The position numbers and the translations under genes are program-made. A DNA stretch of 64,000 nt from Flaveria trinervia (lineage: Eukaryota > Streptophyta > Magnoliopsida > Asterales > Asteraceae). The notes under the pieces were generated by a model, which was not told the DNA's origin, did no database searches, and was given only the letters and a program-made list of their open reading frames with translations. This document shows, one piece after another, positions 12,016 to 23,287 of the stretch; the stretch's first letter is position 1; every line of letters begins with the position of its first letter. The stretch lies in the NCBI GenBank assembly GCA_025506515.1, contig CM046451.1, positions 54,264,356-54,328,355 on the forward strand. Direction: 5' to 3'.

Positions 12016-12645
12016 CTATTCATCAAAAGCCTTTGAAAACAGATCAGTATATTGTTCATCTGTATGAACTTTGACCAGTTTAATTAATCCCTTTTTATAA
12101 TTATCTCTTATTAAATGATACCTGATATTGATGTGTTTGGTCCTTGAGTGCTGCACAGGATTCTCTGTGATTGAGATAGCACTGTTGTTGTCTATGTGAA
12201 TGGGAGTCTCCTTGAAGTTCAACCCATAGTCCAGCATCTGATTCTGAATCCAAAGCACTTAAGCACAGCAGCTTGTAGCAGCAATGTATTCAGCTTCAGC
12301 AGTTGATGCAGAGACACAAGATTGTTTCTTGCATTGCCATGAGACAACCCTTCCACCAAGGAACTAACATCCAGCAGATGTAGACTTTGCAATCATGTTG
12401 CAACCACCATAATCATTATCTGTATAAGCATACAGATTGAAGTCAGGATTCTTAGGATACCAAAGACCAAGTGTTGAAGCACCTTTGAGGTATCTTAGAA
12501 TCCTATTGACAGTGATGAGGTGAGACATCATAGGGTTGGCTTGATATCTTGCACAAATACATGTAGCAAACATAATATCAGGACTGCTAGCAGTAAGATA
12601 CATAAGAGACCCAATCATAGCCCTGTATAAATGTTCATTGCACAC
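12016..12645 (-). pseudogene. Copia-C RNase H
   Basis: This degrades the RNA of the cDNA hybrid. Visible landmarks in order: YLTASSPDIMFA, the catalytic-type TDNDYGG (about 12410), STAEAEYIA with a catalytic glutamate (about 12290), and the HIDNNSAI block followed by HSRTKHINIRYHLIRD (about 12190-12110). In-frame stops lie near 12366 and 12258. The C-terminal LFSKAFDE matches the normal copia pol end (FTKAL/F type) just before the ORF3 spacer. Confidence 0.88.
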
Positions 12646-13394
12646 TCCCCCTCAAGATCAGGTCCAAGGGAGTGGTTTCTGGCTATGGGTATCTTAGCAA
12701 TCTTACAATCAGTCATGTTGAACATCTTGAGTATGTCCTGAACATACTTTGACTGACTTATGAAGATTCCATCTTCAACTTGCTTCACTTGAATTCCCAG
12801 AAAGAAATTGAGTTCCTCCATGGCACTCATTTCAAATCTGTCTTTCATCAGCTTCTCAAAGTCTTTACAGAGCTTTGGATTAGTTGAACCAAAGATGATG
12901 TCATCCACATACATTTTAACTAGCAGTATGTCATTTCCCTGTCCTTTGATGAAGAGAGTTCCATCTATAGTACCTCTCCTATATCCATGTTTGCAAAGAT
13001 ACTCAGATAGTGTCTCATACCGCTTCCTGGGTGCCTGATGCAACTCATAAAGAGCTTTGTCAAGCTTGCAGACGTAATCAGGATGATCAGGATCTACTAA
13101 ACTAGGTGGCTGTTTGACATACACCTCTTTATCAATCACTCCATACAGAAAAGCACACTTCACATCAAGCTGAAAGACCTTGAAGTTCTTGGATGCAGCA
13201 AATGCCAAGAATATCCTAACAGCCTCCAGTCTTGCTACTGGAGCAAATACATCAGTGTAGTCAATCCCTTCTTCTTGTGTGTATCCTTGAACAACTAGTC
13301 TAGCTTTGTTCTTGATGATGATGCCTCTATCATCCTTCTTGTTCCTAAACACCCATTTTCTCCCATGGTAGTCTTCCCATAAGAAAGAGGACAA
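12615..13394 (-). pseudogene. Copia-C reverse transcriptase
   Basis: A 259-residue open segment covers most of RT: KARLVVQGYTQEEGIDY, FAPVARLEAVRIFLA, FQLDVKCAFLYG with its catalytic aspartate, ALYELHQAPRKRYE, and the catalytic YVDDIIFG box (about 12910). The EGIDY...FAPVAR...QLDVK wording is that of the Sirevirus/Maximus group. Its start overlaps the previous frame at 13295-13627 by a frameshift, and it overlaps the RNase H frame by about 30 bp, again a frameshift. The catalytic residues are intact. Confidence 0.92.
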
Positions 13395-14129
13395 AGGTTC
13401 AAAACTTTCTGCCTTTTGAATTGAAGCAACTCTTGTTTCATAGCTTCAACCCAACTTCTATCTTTTAGAGCCACATCAAATTTCTTTGGCTTTATCTGGG
13501 ATAAGAAACAAGAGTGAAGACAAACATTTTCTTTATGGGTTTGTCCTCTTGTTCTTACCCCTGTGACAATATCTCCAATGATGTTTGTGGTAGGGTGAGA
13601 CTTGTGGATCCTAAGCTGAGGGATCACAACAAGTTATTGAGAAAGATCTAAATTAGAGAAATTTAGATCTGGCATAGATGTTTCTCCCACCACATCAGCA
13701 CACTTATCAAGAGAAACTTGATCCAAGCAGTGTGTGACATCATTGATGTTATCATCTATGGTGTGGTTATTGGCATCAAGAAATTCTTGATCACTATCAC
13801 CACCACCATTGTTGTCTTCCATAATTGAGGTATCTTTATCTGGTTGTGGAGCCTCTGAGCTAGAATTTGAAGTCACCCCAGATGTATCAGCTGAGTTTGT
13901 CATTGTGGTACTGACTGATCCCTTTGCAGAAGTAGTTCCAACTGGAGCTGAAGATGTATGACTTGAAGATCTTCTTAGCTCAAATCTTGGATCAGGATCA
14001 CCTGTATTTATATTTTCTGCAGATCCTGAAATATTCTCACAAGATTTGTTTAAACTGTTGGTAACTAAATCAAGATCAAATAGCTAATCAGGACCAGAAC
14101 CAGCCACACAGGGTGTGTGTTCATTAAAT
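13395..14129 (-). pseudogene. Copia-C integrase-RT linker
   Basis: An acidic Ser/Asp/Asn-rich linker (13903-13634: DNNGGGDSDQEFLDANN) leads into the conserved RT entry (KPKKFDVALKDRSWVEAMKQE, about 13470-13410). This low-complexity linker normally sits between integrase and RT in Sireviruses. The upstream edge near 14100 is where the missing second half of integrase should be, so the piece is joined to a truncated integrase. Confidence 0.75.
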
Positions 14130-14640
14130 TCAGTTCTTGTAATACCCTTTTTCATCACAAAATATATCAAGGATTTGGTTCTTAAATTCAGTTCCTTGAT
14201 CACATCTTATGATCTTGACCTTTTGTTCAAATTGATTCTCAATATTTAAGATGAAATTCTTCAGAATCTCAGGAGTCGCATCCTTAGTTGTAAGGAAGAA
14301 GACCCAAGTGAATCTTGTAAAGTCATCTGTGATCACTAAACAGTAAGAGGTCCTTCCTAGACTCATTACACTGGTAGGGCCAAAGAGATCCATATGTAAC
14401 AAGTGTAGGGGTGTAGTGATGGAGTTCTTTTCCTTAGGCTTGTGAGATACCTTATGTTGCTTCCCTTTCAGCCATGCAACACAATGGTCATCACTTGTAT
14501 ACTCTTTCTTTGGCATTCCAGTTACCAAATCATGATTAGTTAGTTTATTCATGTTCTTAAAGTTTACATGGCACATTCTTTTATGCCATAGGAAAGACTC
14601 ATCACTATTGGCTTTAGACAGAAAGCATGAAACTTATCTA
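14130..14640 (-). pseudogene. Copia-C integrase, N-terminal half only
   Basis: The His/Cys region is present (HKRMCHVNFKNMN then HCVAWLKGKQHK), with Trp in place of the second zinc-binding Cys. The first two catalytic blocks follow: LLHMDLFGP (about 14390) and IIRCDQGTEFKN (about 14200). The reading stops at 14130 after FCDEKGYYKN. The catalytic glutamate block (PEQNGVVERKN in the Copia-B copy at 58550) and the C-terminal third are absent, and the linker follows within about 100 bp. An internal deletion is the simplest explanation. Confidence 0.85.
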
Positions 14641-15020
14641 GAGGGAGATGTTTCTTGCAAATCCATCTTGTACATGTTCCCTTTCGTGGCGGCTCTAAGC
14701 AGGATATGCTCATGAGGAATGACCACTCCAGGCTTGAGAACAATGCACTCATGCTCAGTAAAGAGCTTGTTATGACTCTGATCACAAAATTGGGGTACAC
14801 ACAGAAGATTGTACCCAAGCTCCTTGACAAAGTTTACCTTTTCAATGCTGAGCTTACCATTTGTGACCTTGCCCCTTCCAAAAATGTAACCACCTTCATC
14901 TTCTCCAAAAGCAACTGGTCCTCCATCAATCCTTTCAAAGTTCTAGAGTAGTGAACTATTGCCTATCATGTGTCTGGAACAGCCACTGTCTATGATCCAA
15001 ACATTTTTGTTTGTCTTCAG
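14641..15020 (-). pseudogene. Copia-C aspartic protease and pre-integrase region
   Basis: The protease active-site triad Asp-Ser-Gly is at 14982-14990, inside IIDSGCSRHMIG. Further pieces, in changing frames, include a GKLSIEKVNFVKELGYNLL segment and the gag-pre-integrase block ending FLWHKRMCH. Stops occur at about 14945 and 14635. The protease cuts the gag-pol polyprotein. Confidence 0.78.
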
Positions 15021-16400
15021 CTGTCCATGCACAAAGAAAATGATAGGTACATTTGGAAACCCAAGCTTTGCTTGTCTTGGGCTCATAAAGAGAAACAGAA
15101 GGTAATGCAACAGTAATAGATCCTATGGTTGTGCTGAGAGGATCTTGAGCTGTTGTTGATGGAGAATTCTTAGTCACTTGGTCTTTCTTAGACTTCCACA
15201 CCACCTTTGGAGTCTTGGACTTGACCTTTAAAACTTTGGAAGATTTTGGGACTTTGAAAGTTTTGATGACTGAGCCTTCGGAAGATTCTGCAGACATTGC
15301 AGCAGACTTCAGTGCTTCAAAAGATTCCTTTCTTCCGAGACCAACTTCTCTTCCGAAGGTAATTTTCCACCTGCCTTCTTCTTAGATTTGGAGTTTCCGA
15401 AGGAAACAGACTTTCCTTCCGAAGCCTGAGTCTTCTTGGAATTCTTTGAAGTCTTTGTCTTGGTCATAAGGATAGTACCTTTAGGATTGTAAGGGCAATC
15501 ATAGCAGTGTGAGTGGTACTTTCATACATGACACACACCATTTTCTTCTTCATAAGAATCTTCTGCTGGGAACACGACTGTTTTTGGTCATATCCCTTCT
15601 CCACCTTCATCTTTGCAGATGCTGAGACAGTCCTTTTGGGCTGGGAACTGTTCTTGGAGTTTGAAGGTCCAGGCTGTGCAGCAGTGGTACACAGCAGATT
15701 AGTATTCTTCTTGTTGCTGAGATGATTTGAACAAGAACCATAACTCTTAGAAGAAGAGTTTTGGTTGATTTCTTCAGTCTTTACCACTTCAAACCCTGAA
15801 GAGATGAAAACTTGTTTCTGCTTAGAGTCAAAAGTAGCCTTGATCTCTTGAGCCTTCCTTGCTTTTCTTTTGCTCTTTCTGATCAAGTTCTTTCTCATGG
15901 ACTTGGTCATCATAGTTTTCTTCTTCTCCTCAGAAGGATAGTGGCCCTTCTTAGAATCCTCCTCTTCACTCTTCTCAAAGGAATTCTTCACCATCTCTTC
16001 TTCATCCTCTTCACTCATAGGATCTATGAGAGGAAGCTCATCTTCACAAGTTCCACACCTAGGAGGTCTTACAGACAAGATTGTGTGTGGAGGAGTTATC
16101 TCATTGGATCCTAGTCCCTGCCTGTTTTGATAGCACACCTTGTTGTGCAAGGATGAGGATATCATGTTCTTGAAGGTCTCTTCTTCAAGAACACTCTTTT
16201 CTGCCCTGGCTTTGCTGATCACAAGCTCAGCCTGGCACTCAGTTAGCTTGGTTATGAGATCTTTGATCTGCGTCCTAAAATCTGTGTGCTCATGTTTTAG
16301 AACTGAAATGGGTTTCTCTAAGTCCTCTATCTTCATTTTTAATCATTTTCAGACTTTCTAAAATCAGATTTTAAAATGTTTAAGGACTCAAGATCAGATC
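15021..16400 (-). pseudogene. Copia-C gag-protease linker with TTCCGAAG words and coiled coil
   Basis: Frames 16336-15464 and 15297-14956 are readable. The upstream part is a probable coiled coil (KIEDLEKPISVLKHEHTDF onward), followed by acidic and Lys-rich tracts (SEEDEEEMV; KKKTMMTKSMRKNL). The stretch 15250-15430 again contains CTTCCGAAG/CTTCGGAAG words (15344-15352 region, about 15415, about 15275), the vocabulary of the LTR and ORF3 spacer, here inside coding sequence. A second zinc knuckle like the one in Copia-B is not clearly visible. Confidence 0.65.
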
Positions 16401-17768
16401 TCATCTCCAAGTTATAGGACCTATACATATTAACTTTAGCAATGCATTCAGGAGTACAGAGATGTTCCAATACCTTGGCTTCATCATGATCTGCCATCAA
16501 TGCTTGGTTTGGAAAGGCATCATCCACCTGAAAGCTCCAGTGAAAGCCTCCTTCTTCAACAGCAACAGCAGCCTACTGCTTTGGCTTCTCATTCTAGAGA
16601 GCTTTGTCAGTGTAGTTGGGTCTGGAATGTGTTTGGCCACCACTTTTCTTAGGTGCCTTACACTCTCTGGCAAAGTGGCCCATCAAGTTACAGTTGTAAC
16701 GCTTGACTTTGCCTTTGTCCAGGCCAAACTTTCCACTGGTTACATTGCTTGGAAACTTCCTTCCAGTCCTCTTGTAGAACTTCTTGGCTCTGTGAGTGAG
16801 AAGATCTATCTACTGGACTATTTCCATGTATTCCAAATCATCTGGATGAATACAGTCCAGGTCTTCAAGAGTGAAAAGAGAGTTGCCACAGCTTTCATCA
16901 AAAGACACAAAAGCTTGAGAAGAGCTTGTCTCTTGGAATGGGCTTCCTTGAGTGTAGTTCTCCCTTGGTGTCTCTAGGAAGGTGATGAAAGGACCCTTTG
17001 GTCAGTTGTCAGGGTAGCATATGAGATGATGTTAGGGTTCTATGCTATCCCTTTCAACCACATGCAGGGCTGAACCCATTTGATTGTTGGAGTTGCCAGA
17101 TGAACCGTACATGTTCATCTCCATCAGGTAGCCACTGAGAATCCCATATAACTCTGTCAGAGTAAGAGTTTTGAGATTTTCAGTCCTCTTGATCACCACA
17201 TAGTAGTGTGTCCACTGCTTAGGAAGTAAGGACATGAACTTCCTTACAATGTCTCTGTTCTCAAGAGGAATTCCTCCATCCATAAGGGTATCCACAATCT
17301 TAACTACATAAAGTATTGGTGAGTCATGGTTTCACCTGTTTTGAAGGTGAAGTTTTCAAACTGTTGCTTTAGGAGATCCTTCTTGTTCTCCTTGGCTTTA
17401 GAAGAACCTTCATACATCAGTTTTAGTGCATCCCACAACTGCTTAGCTGTTTTGCACTTCTTGAAACCTCTGTACACAGAGTTTGGAAGGGCAGTTTGAA
17501 GGGTTGTCATGGCTTTTCTATCAATCTCTACTCTCTTCCTATCTTCATCAGAGTACTTAGCCACATCCTTGGGGATCATACTAGCACTAGTAGTAGAGGG
17601 GATGCTAGGTATGAAAGGTCCATTCTCAACAAACTCCCACATTCTTGAGTCTAGAGACATGATGAAACCTTCCATTCTTAGGCACCAGGTATCAAAGTCA
17701 TCAAGAGTGATCAGTGGGGACTTGTTCATGGTTCCAGTTTCCATATCAGTCTTGGAAATGGCTGCCAT
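16401..17768 (-). pseudogene. Copia-C gag
   Basis: Begins at ATG 17768 (MAAISKTDMETG), 71 bp after the PBS. The capsid-like UBN2 pattern is clear: FDTWCLRMEGFIMSLD, KKCKTAKQLWDALKLMYEG, QQFENFTFKTGETM, then LPKQWTHYYVVIK and LTLTELYGILSGYL. The zinc knuckle is at 16660-16701, but its first Cys codon reads Arg (RYNCNLMGHFAREC), so the CCHC is broken. Frame changes occur near 17304, 17032 and 16650. Gag forms the virus-like particle and binds RNA. Confidence 0.88.
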
Positions 17769-17838
17769 TTGAAAAGTTTAGTATTTGTGTGTGTGAGGGT
17801 TCTTAAGATGGTGAGATCTTATATCAAGAGCTTGGAAC

Positions 17839-17850
17839 GCTCTGATACTA
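17839..17850 (-). other. Copia-C primer-binding site
   Basis: The minus strand reads TAGTATCAGAGC, one base different from the initiator tRNA-Met complement TGGTATCAGAGC. It lies two bases inside the 5' LTR. Confidence 0.85.
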
Positions 17851-17852
17851 AA

Positions 17853-18650
17853 TGTAGGATCGGTGAAGGGGGTCACTTACAACACAACAACACAAAGAGG
17901 AGATTAACCAAACTTAATCAAATAGTAAGATTGGATTAACCACAAATATGACACTAAGAACACAAGTAAGAAGAAAGAGACAGAACAAGAGAACACATGT
18001 GTTTGGTTTTCAAGGATGTAGTATATTGTTTTCTCAAGTTCTATTACAACTGTTACAAAGCTTAATGGAAAGATACAAGAATAAGGAATACTTATACTAC
18101 ATCCTACAACCGGCTATACCTTGAAAGCCAACTGGATACAATTGACTAGACACAAACAAAATCAATTGTAGAGTCAAAAGGCGGATTTCCTTTTGACTAG
18201 TGACTATGGCATGCCATAGCTCACATCTTTATCTATTACAGAAAGGAAAAAGTACATGAAGTAGAAAGTTTACAAACTCAAGACCTCAATGTACAGTTAC
18301 CAAAAGCATGGACCTTTTCACCAACTCATGTAAGTTGGTGACTTTCAGAGATGCAGCGGAAAGGTGTCCAACTTTATGGAACAGTACATCAGATAAATCA
18401 TTTGTCAAAAGTCTTCGGAAGAAATCTGTCTTCATGAGTTGAAGCTTCGGAAGACTTTATCTCTGAGGATTTGGAAGACTTCATCTTTGGCTTCGGAAGA
18501 TATTGGTGTTGGCTTCAGAAGATTTCACACTTAGAATAATTCTGTTGCATGTGTGAAACTTCCTAAGCATTCTTCTTCAATGCACTTGTGTAGTATGCAG
18601 GATAGACATTGGATGTTTAGGTTGCATCAGCCTCTTCATTAATCTCTACA
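17853..18650 (-). repeat. Copia-C 5' LTR
   Basis: TGTAGGATCGGTG...TCTCTACA in plus orientation, paired with 6959-7757. CTTCGGAAG words are at about 18410-18510. Compared with its partner it shows scattered substitutions and a few short indels. It is followed by the ATCTC duplication (18651-18655). Confidence 0.92.
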
Positions 18651-19018
18651 ATCTCACAATCATAATCTTTTATAAGCTCCAACCATCTCCTCTGCCTCAT
18701 GTTCAAATCTTTCTACTAAACAAGTACTTCAGGCTCTTGTGGTCAGTGAATATGGTGCACTTCGTCCCGTAAAGGTAGTGCCTCCAAATTTTAACGCAAA
18801 GACCATGACTGCTAGCTCCAAGTCATGAGTAGGATAATTGACCTCATGAACCTTCAACTGTCAGGATGCATAGGCTATAACCTTTCCTCTCTACATTAAC
18901 GCACACCCGACCCCGAGTAGGAAGCATCAGAATAAACCACCAGATCTTCACTTCCATCGGGTATTGACAGAACAAGAGCTTGAGTCAATCTCGCCTTTAA
19001 TTCCTCGAATGCCTTCTC
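18651..19018 (-). pseudogene. Gypsy-1 RNase H, N-terminal part
   Basis: Beyond the duplication (18651-18655) the minus strand carries the first part of the Ty3/gypsy RNase H: a region ending with FTDHKSLKYLF (about 18755-18720), then a one-base frame loss, and a block with RWLELIKDYDC just before the insertion point. The more upstream part (18780-19018) is the degenerate RT-RNase H connection, with stops. Confidence 0.75.
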
Positions 19019-19701
19019 TTAAGCTTGACCCCATACGAACTTTACATCTTTTCGGGTCAACTTGGTTAGTAGAAAAGCAATCTTAGAGAAGTCTTGAATG
19101 AATCTCCTGTAGTAGCCCGCCAAACCCAAGAAACTACGAATCTCAGATGGCGTCTTTGGAGACTTCCATTGCATCACTGCCTCCACCTTTGCCGGGTCCC
19201 CCATAATCCCGTTAGGATTCACCACATGCCCCAAGAATTGAACCTCGCGCAACCAGAATGCGCATTTGGAGAATTTAGCATACAACTTCTCCTTCTCAAC
19301 GTCTCCATCACCTCTTGAATGTGACCCGCATGCTCCTCTTTACTCTTAGAATAAATCAGGATATCATCAATAAACACAATCACTGATTTATCCAACATCA
19401 GCCGACACACTCGATTCATCAGATCCATAAAAGCAGCAGGCGTGTTGGTCAAACCAAATGTCATAATGAGGAACTCGTAGTGACCATAACGCGTGTGAAA
19501 AGCTGTTTTAGGAATGTCCTGCTCTTTCACCTTTAGCTGATGGTAGCCCAATCGAAGGTCTATCCTCGAAAACCAACTGGCACCTTGAAGCTGATCAAAC
19601 AAATCATCAATCCGCGGTAAGGGGTATCGGTTCTTTATCGTCAACTTATTCAGCTCACAGTAGTCAATACACATCCTCATACTACCATCTTTCTTCTTCA
19701 C
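19019..19701 (-). pseudogene. Gypsy-1 reverse transcriptase
   Basis: MKKKDGSMRMCIDYCELNK opens the readable block. It is followed by YPLPRIDDLFDQLQGASWFS, IDLRLGYHQLKV (first catalytic aspartate), TAFHTRYGHYEFLIMTFGL and the catalytic FIDDILIYS box (about 19355). After a frame change near 19290 the thumb and connection follow (FLGHVVNPNGI, SFLGLAGYYRRFI). This is the standard Ty3/gypsy RT layout. Confidence 0.9.
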
Positions 19702-20299
19702 AAATAAGACCGGAGCACCCTAAGGAGAGATACTCGGTCTAATAAACCCCTTATCAAGCAGCTCTTGCAGTTGCTCCATCAACTCTTTCATCTTAGTCGG
19801 AGCCAACCGATACGGTGCCTTGGCAACAGGTTGGGCACTCGGTATCAGATCAATCTGATACTCGATCTCATGGTTGGTGGCACTCCTAGTAAGTCTTCTA
19901 GGAATACATCTGGAAAGTCACACACAACCGGGACATCGGATAGCTATCGTGTTGGTGTATCCACGTCCTTTACATAAGCTAAGTAGGCGCTACATCCACG
20001 CCTCATACACTTTCCCACCACCGCCATCGAAATCACTTTCGGAATCGTCATGACTCGATCACCATAAACCATCACCGAACTCCCATCAGGCGCTATCAAA
20101 TAAATTATCTTTTTGCGACACATATGTTCGCCTTGTAGTCCGCTAACCAATCCATCCCCAGGACTACATCAAACCGCCTAAGGTCATCACGAATGGTTTA
20201 ACAGAAAACTTGTGACCTTCTAATTCCATATCACATCCTTCTATCATCTCATAAATCTTGGTAGACTTACCTATGGTAGCTTCTACATCAAGGGCGCAT
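19702..20299 (-). pseudogene. Gypsy-1 protease-RT connection
   Basis: The readable segment at 20150-19944 (APDGSSVMVYGDRVM) and fragments around it correspond to the protease end and the linker before RT, where the wording around DFPDVFLEDL (about 19910) is typical. Multiple frame changes and stops. Confidence 0.65.
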
Positions 20300-20640
20300 C
20301 TATATTTTTACTACTAACAGGCTATTTAGCACAGAAAGCAGCAGAATGAAACTTTCACTAGCACCAGAATCGAATAACACAGAGGCTAAAGTTTGGTTTA
20401 CTAGAAACGTACCTGACACAACATCAGGGTCCATCCTAGCCCCCTCCTGCATCATTGTGAACGCTCTGGCGCTCCCCCTCGGTCCTTCATCCCCAGTCTT
20501 CTTCACCTTAGAACCCTCAGCCCTTGGCTTCTTGTAGTCTCTACTCGTATGACCCTCTCCACCATAGTTAAAACATCGGACCCTACGATAGTCCTTTGCT
20601 ATATGCCCGTCTTCCCATATTTGTAGCATAAGTTTGATTC
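20300..20640 (-). pseudogene. Gypsy-1 zinc knuckle and protease start
   Basis: A degraded zinc knuckle reads RCFNYGGEGHTSRDYKK, where the second and last Cys are Tyr. The protease active site VLFDSGASESFI follows near residue 95 (about 20330). The spacing is that of gag-protease in Ty3/gypsy elements. Confidence 0.8.
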
Positions 20641-21715
20641 CAACCTACATTCACTGATATGTTCTCTTCCACATCTACCACACTTCTTTGATTCTGCACC
20701 AGATGTGACCACACGACAACTACCCGTGCTTCTTATTACTTGTCAGGGCATCGCCTCAACCAAACCTTTTCCCACTCCAATTTCGGTCACCACCACCTTT
20801 CTTGCTACCTTCGGCCACCATCATAGTTCTCTCATCATATAACCTCCCTGCCAAATCAACCGCCGACCTAAAAGTGCTCGGTCGGGGGAAGATCATGTGC
20901 CTGTGGATATCCGCTGGCAAGCCCTGAATATACCTATTGATCTTTCATGACAGAGTCGTCACCTGATCCAGCACTAGCCGTGCCATGTCGTTGAATTTGG
21001 TGGTGTATTGTTGATGTGTCATGGTTCCCGCCTCCAGCTGCAGGAATTCCCTTTCCACCTTATCCATTTCCCTGTGAGGATAGAACTCCTCAATCACCAA
21101 CCTTTTCAGCTCAGAGCACCTCATTCTCCCAATTGCCCGACTACCCTCAGCTTGGACTATATTGTCCCACCATCACAGAGCCGAGTCCACAAACGAGTGG
21201 GCAGCAAATTTCACCTTCTGGTCTTCTCGGCACTTGCTGATATTCAGAACAGCTTCCATTTCTCTCACCCTTCAGTGCAGCAGTAGCAACAGTACCATTA
21301 CCATCAAAAGTAGGGGCTTGCACCTTTGAAATGCCCCGTAGTTACAGCTTCGTGCCGCCTCCGGCGTAGGCTCTTCTTCTTCCTCTTCTTCTTCGTCATC
21401 AGATAGAAGTGTCTCAGTCTCGAGCTGTCTGCTTTTGCCCATAGGTCTACTCCTTTCCTTCCTTTCTCCTTCCCTCACAGCCTTGATAACTTCAGCCACC
21501 ACAGATGGTAAGATTGTCTGCATGACCTGATGCACCTCTTCAACAACAACCTCTTTCACCGAGGCCCTTAAGTTAGCACTCTCATCACCGCCTCCAGATA
21601 AGGGTCTCTGTTCTTTATGAACCACCTTTTCGGCTCTAGGCCTTCCTCTCGTAGCCTGTGGTTCAGCACCACGACCTCCACCACCTGAAGCTTTCGATGA
21701 TCAACCACCTGCCAT
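20641..21715 (-). pseudogene. Gypsy-1 gag
   Basis: The presumed start ATG is at 21713-21715 but meets a stop after four codons. The open part 21625-21272 is charged and low complexity (DDEEEEEEEEPTPE, GERKERSRPMGKS). The capsid region 21270-20700 is readable only in pieces. The position between PBS and zinc knuckle supports gag. Confidence 0.6.
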
Positions 21716-22052
21716 CCTCAACACACACTGAAAGATTTAAACACCAACATGGTCATTCAAGGGAACATCTCAGTTTATGTCAAGTATAGTAAGTCCCTAA
21801 TTACAGTGGCCAATTATGATTAGCCACGTACTTTACTCTTCATACCCCAAGCATTACCTATCCTGACTACATCAGTATCTAAATCTACAAGCAGCACATA
21901 AACCACATAACATTCGCACGTAATACCGGTTAATCATTAAGAAAATATCTGATGGCACGTAGCTACTCGGACTGGCATCCCTTCCCTTTCCGTCCCATTT
22001 TCAGTTTAAGTTAAGGCTTATTTTGAAAATTTACCCGTTTCACTTAAACTTT
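21716..22052 (-). other. Gypsy-1 untranslated leader
   Basis: Between the gag start and the PBS there is no ORF and no recognisable element. Length and position fit the 5' leader of a Ty3/gypsy element. Confidence 0.6.
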
Positions 22053-22066
22053 GGCTCTAATACCAA
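22053..22066 (-). other. Gypsy-1 primer-binding site
   Basis: The minus strand reads TTGGTATTAGAGCC, close to the initiator tRNA-Met complement with one C-to-T change. It marks the inner edge of the 5' LTR. Confidence 0.75.
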
Positions 22067-22580
22067 CTTTTAAGGCCTCGTTCTCGGGACGCTCACAGCT
22101 GGTCAATCATTGCACATAAAACATATATTTACATTTATACTTCATAAAACATCGCAGTGGAACATTAAAACAACTTTTCATTTCATTATAATGCTTTTGC
22201 AAGTTAATACAATCATTCAGTTCAAAACATCGTTCATTTGCATTACAATGCAAAAACATTAAATAGAAGAATGCCATCCAAAAGAGTCAAGTAGCTGCCC
22301 CGTGCCATCCTCAACAACTTTACCTGCCAACTACAAAAATGCATAAAAAGTCAGCGTTGCTGAGTGAGTTCTAGTTTTATAATAAAACATACTTTAGTTT
22401 CATTAAAACCGTTCTTTACTTTTGCATATGATCACACATCATACGTACACCTAGATAATATTATTATTATCTTCATCATTCATTCATCAACTTTCATTCA
22501 TTCATGCTTTCTTACTTTCATTCATACGCTCATCATTACTTCTTTTTATTCCATCAAAACCATGAACTTTACCTTATCGT

Positions 22581-22795
22581 CATGCATAAAGTTGGTACTA
22601 GGCCGGGGTCTATCATAGACCCCCCGTCATGGCGCACAGTAGCCTAGCCACAATACCTAGGATAAATTCAGGTGTACCATTGTCATATGCTATACCCATC
22701 GTCATGCATAAAGCTGATACTGGGCCGAGGTCTATCATAGACCTACCGTCATGGCGCATAGCAGTCTGGCCACAGTATCTAGGGTAAGCAACAAA
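22581..22795. repeat. 122-bp tandem duplication in Gypsy-1 LTR
   Basis: The unit starting CATGCATAAAGTTGGTACT (22581) recurs from 22703 as CATGCATAAAGCTGATACT. Both copies share a TCTATCATAGACC core and a GTCATGGCGCA block, with about one difference per ten bases. The second copy ends near 22795. Confidence 0.85.
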
Positions 22796-23287
22796 GGTTC
22801 TATACAAATGGTCAATCATAGAGAAATACCCCGGTGTGCATCCTTCTAGGGTAGCTAACCCACACACCGTTGAACTAACACCCTTCATTGGGAGTGTTTC
22901 CACATACAAGGCTTGCAAGACTTACTTTACTTTCCTTCATTTTAATGCATGCATTCATTCATCATGTTTCTCTTTTCATTATCTTCCACTTTACGTTACA
23001 TAATACATTCATTTCATTCATTAACATTCAATGTAAAGACATGGGAAAATAATCATACATAATAAGGAACATTAACATACACCGTCAACATCATCATACA
23101 GGGCATCATACATACATAACATACATCATACATACCATCACGCATAAGCATCAATCATACATCATAACATCATCATACTATGCTCATCACATCATCTATG
23201 ACCTCAAAAAGTCAACTTACATAGCCCTCGGAACCTCCCAAGTAAAAGCCTACATTTCCCCTTTTTCCCCAAGAAGTCAGAAAATAT

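Larger units (their letters stand above)
6959..18650 (-). mobile_element. Copia-C, complete Ty1/copia element with ORF3
   Basis: The 11,692-bp element has LTRs of 799 and 798 bp (TG...CA ends), a PBS at 17839-17850, gag-pol in the order gag, protease, integrase, RT, RNase H, a promoter-like spacer, a long extra ORF (ORF3, 11274 to 7913) and a PPT at 7758-7770. It is flanked by the ATCTC duplication. The two LTRs differ by scattered substitutions and small indels, so the insertion is not recent. Pol carries frameshifts, several stops and an internal loss of the second half of integrase, so the copy cannot be autonomous. RT and RNase H wording fits the Sirevirus/Maximus group (inference). Confidence 0.93.

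Noticed and set aside
16462..16977. 171-residue plus-strand ORF
   Set aside because: Antisense shadow of the Copia-C gag zinc-knuckle region; no independent domain.
12016..18650. Endogenous plant pararetrovirus
   Set aside because: LTRs, TSD, PBS, PPT and an integrase before RT identify a Ty1/copia element; no coat or movement protein is present.
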